A stretch of 64,000 nucleotides of DNA from Zea mays (GCF_902167145.1 NW_023366838.1:124001-188000), one strand, 5' to 3'; positions 12,878 through 28,319 are shown, numbered from the stretch's first letter. The notes: generated by a model not told the origin, from the sequence alone. Program-made: numbers and translations.

Positions 12878-15800
12878 CAAGAAATGGTCTCCACCATAAA
12901 TCCAAGAATGTGATCTTTGGCAAGGAAACATATGTGGGGTGAGGTGTACGAGCCTCTGGTCGACGATCAATCGCCACACAACCCCCATTTTTGTCGAAAA
13001 TAGCCACGAACGACCATTTTCAATGACACTGAAAGCTAACACCTACGAATTTTTGACCAAGAAATGGTCTCCACCATAAATCCAAGAATGTGATCTATGG
13101 CAAAGAAACATATGTGGGGTGAGGTGTACGAGCCTCTGGTCGATGATCAATGGCTACACAAACCCCATTTTTGTCGAAAATAGCCATGGACGACCATTTT
13201 CAATATTACCGAAGGCTAACACCTACGGATTTTTGACTAAGAAATGGTCTCCACCAAAAATCCAAGAATGTGATCTATGGCAAGGAAATATATGTGGGGT
13301 GAGGTGTATCAGTCTCTGGTCGACGATCAATGGCCACACAACCCCCATTTTTGTCGAAAATAGCCATGAACGACCATTTTCAATGACACTGAATGCTATC
13401 ACCTACGAATTTTTGACCAAGAAATAGTCTCCACCATAAATCCAAGAATGTGATCTATGGCAACAAAACATATGTCGGGTGAGGTGTACTAGCCTCTGGT
13501 CGATGATCAATGGCCACACAACCCCCATTTTTTGTTGAAAATAGCCATTAATGAACATTTTCAATAATACCGAACGTTAACACGTACGGATTTTTGCCCA
13601 AGAAATTGTATCCACCAGAAATCCAAGAATGTGTTTTATGGCAAGGAAACATATGTGGGGTGAGGGGTACGAGCCTCTGGTCGATGATCAATGGCCACAC
13701 AACCCAATTTTTGTCAAAAATAGCCATGAACGACCATTTTAATAATATCGAAGGCTAACAACTACGGATTTTGACCAAGAAATCATCTCCACCAGAAATC
13801 CAAGAATGTGATATATGGCAAGGAAACATATGTGGGGTGAGGAGTACGAGCCCTTGGTCAACGATCAATGGCCACACAACCCCCATTTTTGTCGAAAATA
13901 GCCATGAACGACCATTTTCAATAATACCTAGGGCTAACACCTACAGATTTTTGACCAAGAAATGGTCTCGACCAGAAATCCAAGAATGTGATCTATGGAA
14001 AGGAAACATATGTGCGGTGAGGTGTATGAGCCTTTGGTCGATGATCAATGGCCACACAACCCCCATTTTTGTCGAAAATAGCCATGAACGACCATTTTCA
14101 ATATTATCGAAGGCTAACACCTATGGATTTTTTACCAAGAAATGGTCTCCACTAGAAATCCAAGAATGTGATCTATGCAAGGAAACATATGTGGGGTGAG
14201 GTGTACGGGCCTCTGGTCGATGATCAATGGCAACACAACCCCCATTTTGTCGAAAATAGCCATGAACGGCCATTTTGAATAATACCGAAGGCTAACACCT
14301 ACGGATTTTTGACCAAGAAATGGTCTCCACTAGAAATCCAAGAATACGATCTATGGCAAGGAAACATATGTGGGGTGAGGTGTACGAGCCTCTGGTCGAT
14401 GATCAATGGCAACACAACCCCATTTTTGTCGAAAATAGCCATGAACGGCCATTTTCAATAATACCGAGGGCTAACACCTTCAAATTTTTGACCAAGAAAT
14501 GGTCTCCTCCAAAAATCCAAGAGTATGATCTATGGCAAGAAAACATATATGGGGTGAGATGTATGAACCTCTAGTCGATGATAAATGGCCACACAATCCC
14601 ATTTTTGTCGAAAATAGCCATGAACGATCATTTTCAATAAATATCGAAGGCTAACACCTACAGATTTTTGACCAAGAAATGGTCTCCGCCAGAAATCCAA
14701 GAATGTGATCTATGACAAGAAAACATATGTGGGGTGAAGTGTTCGAGCATCTGGTCGATGATCAATTGCCACACAACCCCCATTTTTGTCGAAAATAGCC
14801 ATGGACGACCATTTTCAAGGACACTAAAGGCTAACACCTACGGATTTTTGACCAAGAAATGGTCTCGACCATAAATCCAAGAATGTGATCTATGGAAAGG
14901 AAACATATGTGGGGTGAGGTGTATGAGCCTCTGGTCGATGATCAATGGCCACACAACCCCCATTTTTATTGAAAATAGCCATGAACGACAATTTTCAATA
15001 ATATCGAAGGCTAACACCTACAGATTTTTGTCCAAGAAATCATCTCCACCAGAAATCCAAGAATGTGATCTATAGCAAGGAAACATATGTTGGGTGATGT
15101 CCACGAGCCTCTTGTTGATGATCAATGGCCACACAACCCCATTTTTGTCGAAAATAGCCATGAACGACAATTTTCAATAATACCGAAGGCTAACACCTAC
15201 GGATTTTTGACCAAGAAATCGTCTCCACCAGAAATCCAAGAATGTGATCTATGGCAAGGAAACATATGTGGGGTGAGGTGTACGAGCCTCTCGTCGATGA
15301 TCAATGGCCACACAATCCCCATTTTTGTCGAAAATATCCATGAACGACCATTTTCATTAATACCGAGGGCTAACACCTACGGATTTTTGACCAAGAAATG
15401 GTCTCCACCAGAAATCCAAGAATGTGATCTATGGAAAGGAAACATATGTGGGGTGAGGTGTATGAGCCTCTGGTCGATGATCAATGGCCACACAACCCCC
15501 ATTTTTGCCGAAAATAGACATGAACGACCATTTTCAATAATACCGAAGGCTAACACCTACGGATTTTTGACCCAGAAATGGTCTCCACTAGAAATCCAAG
15601 AATGCGATCTATGGCAAGGAAACATATGTGGGGTGAGGTGTACGGGCCTCTGGTCGATGATCAATGGCAACACAACCCCCATTTTTGTCGAAAATAGCCA
15701 TGAACGGCCATTTTGAATAATACCGAAGGCTAACACCTACGGATTTTTGACCACGAAATGGTCTGCACTTGAAATCCAAGAATACGATCTATGCCAAGCA

Positions 15801-18800
15801 AACATATGTGGGGTGAGGTGTACGAGCCTCTGGTCGATGATCAATGGCAACACAACCCCCATTTTTGTCGAAAATAGCCATGAACGACCAATTTCAATAA
15901 TATTGAAGGCTAACACCTACGGATTTTTGACCAAGAAATGGTCACCTCCAGAAATCCAATAATATGATCTATGGCAAGGAAACATATGTGGGGTGAGGTG
16001 TATGAACCTCTGGTCGATGATAAATGGCCACACAACCCCATTTTTGTCGAAAATAGCCATGAACGACCATTTTCAATAATACCGAAGGCTAACACCTACG
16101 GATTTTTGACCAAGAAATGGTCTCCACTAGAAATCCAAGAATGTGATCTATGACAAGAAAACATATGTGGGGTGAAGTGTTCGAGCGTCTGGTCGACGAT
16201 CAATGGCCACACAACCCCCATTTTTGTCGAAAATAGCCATGAACGACCATTTTCAATGACACTGAATGCTATCACCTACGAATTTTTGACCAAGAAATAG
16301 TCTTCACCATAAATCCAAGAATGTGATCTATGGCAACAAAACATATGTCGGGTGAGGTGTACTAGCCTCTGGTCGATGATCAATGGCCACACAACCCCCA
16401 TTTTTTGTTGAAAATAGCCATTAATGAACATTTTCAATAATACCGAAGGTTAACACCTACGAATTTTTGCCCAAGAAATTGTATCCACCAGAAATCCAAG
16501 AATGTGTTTTATGGCAAGGAAACATATGTGGGGTGAGGTGTACGAGCCTCTGGTCGATGATCAATGGCCACACAACCCAATTTTTGTCAAAAATAGCCAT
16601 GAACGACCATTTTAATAATATCGAAGGCTAACAACTACGGATTTTTGACCAAGAAATCGTCTCCACCAGAAATCCAAGAATGTGATATATGGCAAGGAAA
16701 CATATGTGGTGTGAGGTGTATGAGCCCTTGGTCGATGATCAATGGCCACACAACCCCCATTTTTGTCGAAAATAGCCATGAACGACCATTTTCAATAATA
16801 CCTAGGGCTAACACCTACGGATTTTTGACCAAGAAATGGTCTAGACCAGAAATCCAAGAATGTGATCTATGCAAAGGAAACATATGTGGGGTGAGGTGTA
16901 CGAGCCTCTGGTCGATGATCAATGGCCACACAACCCCCATTTTTGCCGAAAATAGCCATGAACGACCATTTTCAATAATATCGAAGGCTAACACCTATGG
17001 ATTTTTGACCAAGAAATGGTCTCCACTAGAAATCCAAGAATGTGATCTATGGCAAGGAAACATATGTGGGGTGAGGTGTACGGGCCTCTGGTCGATGATC
17101 AATGGCAACACAACCCCCATTTTTGTCGAAAATAGCCATGAACGGCCATTTTGAATAATACCGAAGGCTAACACCTACGGATTTTTGACCAAGAAATGGT
17201 CTCCACTAGAAATCCAAGAATACTTTCTATGGCAAGGAAACATATGTGGGGTGAGGTGTACGAGCCTCTAGTCGATGATCAATGGCAACACAACCCCATT
17301 TTTGTCGAAAATAGCCATGAACGGCCATTTTCAATAATACCGAAGGCTAACACCTACGAATTTTTGACCAAGAAATGGTCTCCTCCAAAAATCCAAGAGT
17401 ATGATCTATGACAAGAAAACATATATGGGGTGAGATGTATGAACCTCTGGTCGATGATAAATGGCCACACAACCCCATTTTTTGTCGAAAATAGCCATGA
17501 ACGACCATTTTCAATAAATATCGAAGGCTAACACCTACGGATTTTTGACCAAGAAATGGTCTCCACCAGAAATCCAAGAATGTGATCTATGACAAGAAAA
17601 CATATGTGGCGTGAGTTGTATGAGCCTCTGGTCGATGATCAATTGCCACACAACACCCATTTTTGTCGAAAATAGCCATGAACGACCATTTTCAATGACA
17701 CTGAAGGCTAACACCTACGGATTTGACCAAGAAATGGTCTCCACCATAAATCCAAGAATGTGATCTATGGAAAGGAAACATATGTGGCGTGAGTTGTATG
17801 AGCCTCTGGTCGATGATCAATGGCCACACAACCACCATTTTTATTGAAAATAGCCATGAACGATAATTTTCAATAATATCGAAGGCTAACACCTACAGAT
17901 TTTTGTCCAAGAAATCATCTCCACCAGAAATCCAAGAATGTGATCTATAGCAAGGAAACATATGTTGGGTGAGGTGTACGAGCCTCTGGTCGATGATCAA
18001 TGGCCACACAACCCCATTTTTGTCGAAAATAGCCATGAACGACAATTTTCAATAATACCGAAGGCTAACACCTACGGATTTTTTACCAAGAAATCGTCTC
18101 CACCAGAAATCCAAGAATGTGATCTATGGCAAGGAAACATATGTGGGGTGAGGTGTACGAGCCTCTCGACGATGATCAATGGCCACACAATCCCCATTTT
18201 TGTCGAAAATATCCATGAACGACCATTTTCAATAATACCGAGGACTAACACCTACGGATTTTTTACCAAGAAATGGTCTCCACCAGAAATCCAAGAATGT
18301 GATCTATGGAAAGGAAACATATGTGGGGTGAGGTGTATGAGCCTCTGGTCGATGATCAATGGCCACACAACCCCCATTTTTTGTCGAAAATACACATGAA
18401 CGACCATTTTAAATAATACCGAAGGCTAACACCTATGGATTTTTGACCCAGAAATGGTCTCCACTAGAAATCCAAGAATGTGATCTTTGGCAAGGAAACA
18501 TATGTGGGGTGAGGTGTACGGGCCTCTGGTCGATGATCAATGGCAACACAACCCCCATTTTTGTCGAAAATAGCCATGAACGGCCATTTTGAATAATACC
18601 GAAGGCTAACACCTACGGATTTTTGACCATGAAATGGTCTGCACTTGAAATCCAAGAATACGATCTATGGCAAGCAAACATATGTGGGGTGAGGTGTACG
18701 AGCCTCTGGTCGATGATCAATGGCAACACAACCCCCATTTTTGTCCAAAATAGCCATGAACGACCATTTTCAATAATACCGAAGGCTAACACCTACGGAT

Positions 18801-21800
18801 TTTTGACCAAGAAATGGTCACCTCCAGAAATCCAATAATATGATCTATGGCAAGGAAACATATGTGGGGTGAGGTGTATGAACCTCTGGTCGATGATAAA
18901 TGGCCACACAACCCCATTTTTGTCGAAAATAGCCATGAACGACCATTTTCAATAATACCGAAGGCTAACACCTACGGATTTTTGACCAAGAAATGGTCTC
19001 CACCAGAAATACAAGAATGTGATCTATGACAAGAAAACATATGTGGGGTGAAGTGTTCGAGCGTCTGGTCGATGATCAATGGCCACACAACCCCCATTTT
19101 TGTCGAAATTAGCCATGAACGACCATTTTCAAGGACACTAAAGGCTAACACCTATGGATTTTTTACCATGAAATGGTCTCCACCATAAATCCAAGAATGT
19201 GATCTATGGAAAGGAAACATATGTGGGGTGAGGTGTATGAGCCTCTGGTCAATGATCTATGGCCGCACAACCCCCATTTTTGTCGAAAATAGCCATGAAC
19301 GACCATTTTCAATAATACCGAAGGCTAACACCTACGGATTTTTATCCAAGAAATCGTGTCCACTAGAAATCCAAGAATGTGATCTATGGCAAGGAAACAT
19401 ATGTGGGGTGAGGTGTACGAGCCTCTCGACGATGATCAATGGCCACACAATCCCCATTTTTGTCGAAAATATCCATGAACGACCATTTTCAATAATACCG
19501 AGGACTAACACCTACGGATTTTTTACCAAGAAATGGTCTCCACCAGAAATCCAAGAATGTGATCTATGGAAAGGAAACATATGTGGGGTGAGGTGTATGA
19601 GCCTCTGGTCGATGATCAATGGCCACACAACCCCCATTTTTTGTCGAAAATACACATGAACGACCATTTTAAATAATACCGAAGGCTAACACCTATGGAT
19701 TTTTGACCCAGAAATGGTCTCCACTAGAAATCCAAGAATGTGATCTTTGGCAAGGAAACATATGTGGGGTGAGGTGTACGGGCCTCTGGTCGATGATCAA
19801 TGGCAACACAACCCCCATTTTTGTCGAAAATAGCCATGAACGGCCATTTTGAATAATACCGAAGGCTAACACCTACGGATTTTTGACCATGAAATGGTCT
19901 GCACTTGAAATCCAAGAATACGATCTATGGCAAGCAAACATATGTGGGGTGAGGTGTACGAGCCTCTGGTCGATGATCAATGGCAACACAACCCCCATTT
20001 TTGTCCAAAATAGCCATGAACGACCATTTTCAATAATACCGAAGGCTAACACCTACGGATTTTTGACCAAGAAATGGTCACCTCCAGAAATCCAATAATA
20101 TGATCTATGGCAAGGAAACATATGTGGGGTGAGGTGTATGAACCTCTGGTCGATGATAAATGGCCACACAACCCCATTTTTGTCGAAAATAGCCATGAAC
20201 GACCATTTTCAATAATACCGAAGGCTAACACCTACGGATTTTTGACCAAGAAATGGTCTCCACCAGAAATACAAGAATGTGATCTATGACAAGAAAACAT
20301 ATGTGGGGTGAAGTGTTCGAGCGTCTGGTCGATGATCAATGGCCACACAACCCCCATTTTTGTCGAAATTAGCCATGAACGACCATTTTCAAGGACACTA
20401 AAGGCTAACACCTATGGATTTTTTACCATGAAATGGTCTCCACCATAAATCCAAGAATGTGATCTATGGAAAGGAAACATATGTGGGGTGAGGTGTATGA
20501 GCCTCTGGTCAATGATCTATGGCCGCACAACCCCCATTTTTGTCGAAAATAGCCATGAACGACCATTTTCAATAATACCGAAGGCTAACACCTACGGATT
20601 TTTATCCAAGAAATCGTGTCCACTAGAAATCCAAGAATGTGATCTATGGCAAGGAAACATATGTGGGGTGAGGTGTACGAGCCTCTTGTCGATGATCAAT
20701 GGCCACACAACCCCCATTTTTGTCGAATATAGCCATGAACGACCATTTTCAATAATACCGAGGGCTAAAACCTACGGATTTTTGACCAAAAATTGTCTCC
20801 ACCAGAAATCCAAGAATGTGATCTATGGAAAGGAAACACATGTGTGGTGAGGCGTACGAGCCTTTGGTCGATGATCAATGGCCACAAAACCCCCATTTTT
20901 GTAGAAAATAGCCATGAACGACCATTTTCAATAATACCGAAGGCTAACACCTACGGATTTTTGACCAAGAAATGGTCTCCACTAGAAATCCAAGAATGCG
21001 ATCTATGGCAAGGAAACATATGTGGGGTGAGGTGTACGGGCCTCTGGTCGATGATCAATGGCAACACAACCCCCATTTTTGTCGAAAATAGCCGTGAACG
21101 GCCATTTTCAATAATACCGAAGGCTAACACCTACGGATTTTTTACCAAGAAATGGTTTCCACTAGAATTCCAAGAATACGATCTATGGAAAGGAAACATG
21201 TGTGGGGTGAGGTGTACGAGCCTATGGTCGATGATCAATGGCAACACAACCCCCATTTTTGTCGAAAATAGCCATGAACGGCCATTTTCAATAATACCGA
21301 AGGCTAACACCTACGGATTTTTGACCAAGAAATGGTCTCCTCCAGAAATCCAAGAATGTGATCTATGGCAAGAAAACATATGTGGGGTGAATTGTTCGAG
21401 CCTCTGGTCGATGATCAATGGCCACACAACCCCCATTTTTGTCGAAAATAGCCATGAACAACCATTTTCAAGGACACTTAAGGCTAACACCTACGTATTT
21501 TTGACCAAGAAATGGTCTCCACCATAAATCAAGAATGTGATCTATGGCAAGGAAACATATGTGGGGTGAGGTGTATGAGCCTCTAGTCGATGATCAATGG
21601 CCACACAACCCCCATTTTTGTCAAAAATAGCCATGAACGACCATTTTCAATAATACCTAAAGGCTAACACCTACGGATTTTTGACCAAGAAATGGTCTTC
21701 ACTAGAAATCCAAGAATGTGATCTATGACAAGTAAACATATGTGGGGTGAGGTGTACGAGCCTCTGGTCGATGATCAATGGCCACACAACCCCCATTTTT

Positions 21801-24800
21801 GTCGAAAATAGCCATGAACGACCATTTTCAAGAAGACCGAAGGCTAACACGTACGGATTTTTGACCAAGAAATGGTCTCCACCAGAAATCCAAGAATGTG
21901 ATCTATGGCTAGGAAACATATGTGGGGTGAGGTGTACAAGCCTATGGTTGATGATCAATGGCCACACAACCCCCATTTTGTTGAAAATAGCCATGAACGA
22001 CCATTTTCAATAATACCGAAGGTTAACACGGACGGATTTTTGTCCAAGAAATGGTCTCCACCAGAAATCCAAGAATGTGATCTATGGAAAGGAAACATAT
22101 GTGGGGTGAGGTGTACGAGCCTTTGGTCGATGATAAATCACTACACAACCCCCATTTTTGTCGAAAATAGCCATGAACGACCATTTTCAATAATACCGAA
22201 GCCTAACACCTATCGATTTTTTACCAAGAAATGGTCTCCACCAGAAATCCAAGAATGTGATCTAGGGCAAGGAAACATATGTGGGGTGAAGTGTATGAGC
22301 CTCTGGTCGATGATCAATGGCCACACAACCCCCATTTATGTCGGAAATAGCCATGAACGACCATTTTCAATAATACCAAAGGCTAACACCTACGGAATTC
22401 TGACCAAGAATTCATCTCGACCAGAAATCCAGGAATGTGATATATGGCAAAGAACATATGTGGGGTGAGGTGTACGAGCCTCTGATCGATGATCAATGGC
22501 AACGCAACCCCCATTTTTGTCGAAAATAGCCATGAACGACCATTTTCAATAATACCAAAGCATAACACGTACGAATTTTTGACCAAGAAATGATCTCCAC
22601 GAGAAATCCAAGAATGTGATCTATGGCAAGGAAACATATGTGGGTGAGGTGTACGAGCCTTTAGTCGATGATCAATGGCCACACAACCCCCATTTTTGTC
22701 AAAAATAGCTATGGCAAGGAAACATATGTGGGGTGAGGTGTACGAGCCTATGGTCGATGATCAATGGCAACACAACCCCCATTTTTGTCGAAAATTGCCA
22801 TGAACGGCCATTTTCAATAATACTGAAGGCTAACACCTACGGATTTTTGACCAAGAAATGGTCTCCACTAGAAATCCAAAAATACGATCTATGGCAAGGA
22901 AACATATGTGGGGTGAGGTGTACGAGCCTATGGTCGATGATCAATGGCAACACAACCCCCATTTTTGTCGAAAATAGCCATGAAAACGGCCATTTTCAAT
23001 AACACCGAAGGCTAACACCTACGGATGTTTGACCAAGAAATGGTCTGCAGCAGAAATCCAAGAATATGATCTATGCAATGAAACATATGTGGGGTGAGGT
23101 GTACGAACCTCTGGTCGATGATAAATGGCCACACAACCCCATTTTTGTCGAAAATAGCCATGAACGACCATTTTCAATAATACCGAAGGCTAACACCTAC
23201 GGATTTTTGACCAAGAAATGGTCTCCTCCAGAAATCCAAGAATGTGATCTATGGCAAGAAAACATATATGGGGTGAATTGTTCAAGCCTCTCGTCGATGA
23301 TCAATGGCCACACAACCCCCATTTTTGTCGAAAATAGCCATGAACAACCATTTTCAAGGACACTGAAGGCTAACAACTGCGTATTTTTGACCAAGAAATG
23401 GTCTCCACCATAAATCAAGAGTGTGATCTATGGCAAGGAAACATATGTGGGGTGAGGTGTATGAGCCTCTGGTCGATGATCAATGGACACACAACCCCCA
23501 TTTTTGTCGAAAATAGCCATGAACGACCATTTTCAATAATACCGAAGGCTAACACCTACGAATTTTAGACCAAGAAATGGTCTACACTAGAAATCCAAGA
23601 ATGTGATCTATGGCAAGTAAACATATGTGGGGTGAGGTGTACGAGCCTCTGGTCGATGATCAATGGCCACACAACCCCCATTTTTTTCGAAAATAGCCAT
23701 GAACGACCATTTTTAAGAAGACCGAAGGCTAACATGTATGGATTTTTGACCAAGAAATGGTCTCCACCAGGAATCCAAGAATGTGATCTATGGCTAGGAA
23801 GCATATGTGGGGTGAGGTGTACAAGTCTCTGGTTGATGATCAATGGCCACACAACCCCCATTTTGTTGAAAATAGCCATGAACGACCATTTTCAATAATA
23901 CCGAAGGTTAACACGGACGGATTTTTGTCCAAGAAATGTTCTCCACTAGAAATTCAAGAATGTGATCTATGGAAAGGAAACATATGTGGGGTGAGGTGTA
24001 CGAGCCTTTGGTCGATGATAAATCGCTACACAACCCCCATTTTTGTCGAAAATAGCCATGAACGACATTTTCAATAATACCGAAGGCAAACACCTATTGA
24101 TTTTTTACCAAGAAATGGTCTCCACCAGAAATCCAAGAATGTGATCTAGGGCAAGGAAACATATGTGGGGTGAGGTGTACGAGCCTCTGGTCGATGATCA
24201 ATGGCCACACAACCCCCATTTATGTCAGAAATAGCCATGAACGACCATTTTCAATAATACCGAAGGCTAACACCTACGGATTTTGACCAAGAAATCATCT
24301 CCACCAGAAATCCAAGAATGTGATATATGGCAAGGAACATATGTGGGGTGAGGTGTACGAGCCTCTGGTCGATGATCAATGGCCACACAACCCCATTTTT
24401 GTCGAAAATAGCCATGAACGACCATTTTCAATAATACCGAAGCATAACACGTACGAATTTTTGACCAAGAAATGGTCTCCACGAGAAATCCAAGAATGTG
24501 ATCTATGGCAAGGAAACATATGTGGGGTGAGGTGTACGAGCCTTTGGTCGATGATCAATGGCCACACAACCCCCATTTTTGTCAAAAATAGCCATGAACA
24601 ACCATTTTCAGTAATACCGAAGTCTAACACCTACGGATTTTTGACTAAGAAATGGTCTCCACCAGAAATCCAAGAATGCGATCTATGGCAAGGAAACATA
24701 TGTGGGGTGAGGTGTACGAGCCTCTGGTCGATGATCAATGGCAACACAACCACCATTTTTGTCAAAAATAGCCATGAACGACCATTTTCAATAATACCGA

Positions 24801-27800
24801 AGGCTAACACCTACGGATTTTTGACCAAGAAATGGTCTCCACCAGAAATCCAAGAATGTGATCTATGACAAGGAAACATATGTGGGGTGAGGTGTACGAG
24901 CCTCTCGTCGATGATCAATGGCCACACAACCCCCATTTTTTTCGAAAATAGCCATGAACGACCATTTTCAATAATACCGAAGGCTAACACCTACGGATTT
25001 TTGACCAAGAAATGGTCCCCACCAGAAATCCAAGAACGTCATCTATGGCAAGGAAACATATGTGGGGCGAGGTGTATGAGCCTCTGGTCGATGATCAATG
25101 GCCACAGAACCCCCATTTTGTCGAAAATAGCCATGAACGACCATTTTCAATAATACCGAAGGCTAACACGTACGAATTTTTGACCAAGAAATGGACTCCA
25201 CCAAAAATCCAAGAATATGATCTATGGCAAGGAAACATATGTGGGTGAGGTGTACGAGCCTCTGGTCGATGATCAATGGCCACACAACCTCCTTTTTGTC
25301 GAAAATAGCCATGAACAACCATTTTCAATAATACCGAAGGCTAACACGTACGAATTTTTGACCAAGAAATGGTCTCCACCAGAAATCCAAGAATGTGATC
25401 TATGGCAAGGAAACATATGTGGGGTGATGTATACGAGCCTCTGGTCGATGATAAATGGCCACACAACCCCCATTTTTGTTGAAAATAGCCATGAACGACC
25501 ATTTTCAATAATACCGAAGGCTAACACCTACGGATTTTTTACAAACAAATGGTCTCCACCAAGAATCCAAGAATGTGGTCTATGGCAAGGAAACATATGT
25601 GGGGTGAGGTGTATGAGCCTTTGGTCGATGATCAATGGCCACACAACCCCCATTTTTGTCGAAAATAGCCATGAACGACCATTTTCAATAATACCGAAGG
25701 CTAAGACGTACGGATTTTTGACCAAGAAATGGTCTCCACCAGAAATCCAAGAATGTGATCTATTGCAAGGAAACATATGTGGGGTGAGGTGTACGAGCCT
25801 CTGGTCGATGATCAATGGCCAGACAACCCCCATTTTTGTCGAAAATAACCATGAATTACCATTTTCAATAATACAGAAGGCTAACACGTACGGATTTTTG
25901 ACCAAGAAATGGTCTCCACAAGAAATCCAAGAATGTGATATATGGCAATGAAACATATGTGTGGTGAGGTGTACGAGCCTCTGGTCGATGATAAATGGCC
26001 ACACAACCCCCATTTTAGTCGAAAATAGCCGTGAACGACCATTTTCAATGACACTAAAGGCTAACACCTATGGATTTTTGACCAAGAAATGGTCTCCACC
26101 ATAAATAAAAGAATGTGATCTATGGCAAGGAAACATATGTGTAGTGAGGTGTATGAGCCTCTGGTCGAAGATCAATGGCCACACAACCCCCATTTTTGTC
26201 GAAAATAGCCATGAATGACCATTTTCAAAAGTACCGAAGGCTAACACATTCAGATTTTTGCCCAAGAAATGGTCTGCACCAGAAATCCAAGAATGTGATC
26301 TATGGCAAGAAACATATGTGGGGTGAGGTGTACGAGCCTTTGGTCAATGATAAATGGCCACACAACCCCCATTTTTTGATGAAAATAGCCATGAACGACC
26401 ATTTTCAATAATACCAGAGGCTAACACCTACAGATTTTTGACAAACAAATGGTCTCCACCAGAAATCGAAGAATGTGGTCTATGGCAAGGAAACATATGT
26501 GGGGTGAAGTGTATCAGCCTCTGGTCGATGATCAATGGCCACATAACCCCCATTTTTGTCGAAAATAGCCATGAACGACCATTTTCAATAATACCGAAGG
26601 CTAACACCTACGGATTTTTGACCAAGAAATGGTCTCCACCAGAAATCCAAGAATGTGATCTATGGCAAGAAACATATGTGGGGTGAGGTGTACGAGCCTT
26701 TGGTCAATGATAAATGGCCACACAACCCCCATTTTTTGATGAAAATAGCCATGAACGACCATTTTCAATAATACCGAATGGTCTCCACCAAAAATCCAAG
26801 AATGTGATCTATGGCAAGAAAACATATGTGGGGTGAATTGTTCAAGCCTCTTGTCGATGATCAATGGCCACACAACCCCCATTTTTGTCGAAAATAGCCA
26901 TGAACAACCATTTTCAAGGACACTGAAGGCTAACAACTGCGTATTTTTGACCAAGAAATGTTCTCCACCATAAATCAAGAATGTGATCTATGGCAAGGAA
27001 ACATATGTGGGGTGAGGTGTATGAGCCTCTGATCGATGATCAATGGCCACACAACCCCCATTTTTGTCGAAAATAGCCATGAACGACCATTTTCAATAAT
27101 TCCGAAGGCTAACACCTATGAATTTTTGACCAAGAAATGGTCTCCACCATAAATCAAGAATGCGATCTATGGCAAGGAAACATATGTGGGGTGAGGTGTA
27201 TGAGCCTCTGGTCGATGATCAATGGCCACACAACCCCCATTTTTGTCGAAAATAGCCATGAACGACCATTTTCAATAATACCGAAGGCGAACACCTACGA
27301 ATTTTTGACCAAGAAATGGTCTCCACTAGAAATCCAAGAATGTGATCTATGGCAAGTAAACATATGTGGGGTGAGGTGTACGAGCCTCTGGTCGATGATC
27401 AATGGCCAATTTTTGTCGAAAATAGTCATGAACGACCATTTTCAATAATACCGAAGGCTAACACCTACGAATTTTTGACAAAGAAATGGTCTCCACCAGG
27501 AATCCAAGAATGTGATCTATGGCAAGGAAACATATGTGGGATGAGGTGTATGAGCCTCTGGTCGATGATCAATGGCCACACAACCCCCATTTTTGTCGAA
27601 AATAGCCATGAACGACCATTTTCAATAATACCGAAGGCTAACACATTCGGATTTTTGACCAAGAAATGGTCTCCACCAGAAATCCAAGAATGTGATCTAT
27701 GGCAAGGAAACATATGTGGGGTGAGGTGTAAGAGCCTCTGGTCGATGATCAATGGCCACACAACCCCCATTTTTATCGAAAATAGCCATGAACGACCATT

Positions 27801-28302
27801 TTCAATAATACCGAATGCTAACACCTACGGATTTTTGACCAAGAAATGGTCTCCACCAGAAATCCAAGAATATTATCTATGGCAAATAAACATATGTGGG
27901 GTGAGGTGTACGAGCCTCTAGTCGATGATCAATGGCCACACAACCCCCATTTTTGTCGAAACTAGCCATGAACTACCATTTTCAATAATACCGAAGGCTA
28001 ACACGTACGGATTTTTGACCAAGAAATGGTCTCCACGAGAAATCCAAGATTGTGATCTTTGGCAATGAAACATATGTGGGGTGAGGTGTACGAGCCTCTG
28101 GTCGAAGATAAATGGCCACACAACCCCCATTTTTGTCGAAAATAGCCATGAACGACCATTTTCAATAATACCGAAGGCTAACACCTACGGTTTTTTGACC
28201 AAGAAATGGTCTCCACAAAAAATCCAAGAATGTGATCTATGGCAAGGAAACATATGTGGGTTGAGGTGTACGAGCCTCTGGTCGATGATCAATGCCACAC
28301 AA
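12878..28302 (+). repeat. knob180 satellite array, block 2 (plus orientation)
   Basis: About 85 monomers of the same 180-bp satellite in the opposite orientation to block 1. The block is largely an inverted copy of block 1: characteristic variant monomers recur in mirrored order, with the sum of paired coordinates near 24,200-24,430 close to the junction and 26,357-26,897 further out. The jumps between these sums are mostly whole numbers of monomers. Shortened monomers occur at 26,776 (loss of roughly 33 bp between ACCGAA and TGGTCTCC) and at about 27,409 (loss of CACAACCCCC plus a few bases). Confidence 0.95.
18113..20632 (+). repeat. 1,260-bp (7-monomer) tandem duplication, apparently perfect
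   Basis: Copies are about 18,113-19,372 and 19,373-20,632. I compared them line by line and found no difference, including odd variants such as TCTCGACGATGATC, AAAATACACATGAACG and GTCGAAATTAGCC. The match ends near 20,687. This is either a very recent duplication or an assembly artefact. Confidence 0.88.
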
Positions 28303-28319
28303 CCCCCATACTTGTGTGG
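28295..28319. other. Orientation-switch junction, plus to minus
   Basis: CCACACAA (28,295-28,302), a 9-bp spacer CCCCCATAC, then TTGTGTGG (28,312-28,319). The two sides are in the same monomer phase, so the surrounding monomers form a long imperfect inverted repeat around about 28,307. Confidence 0.85.
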
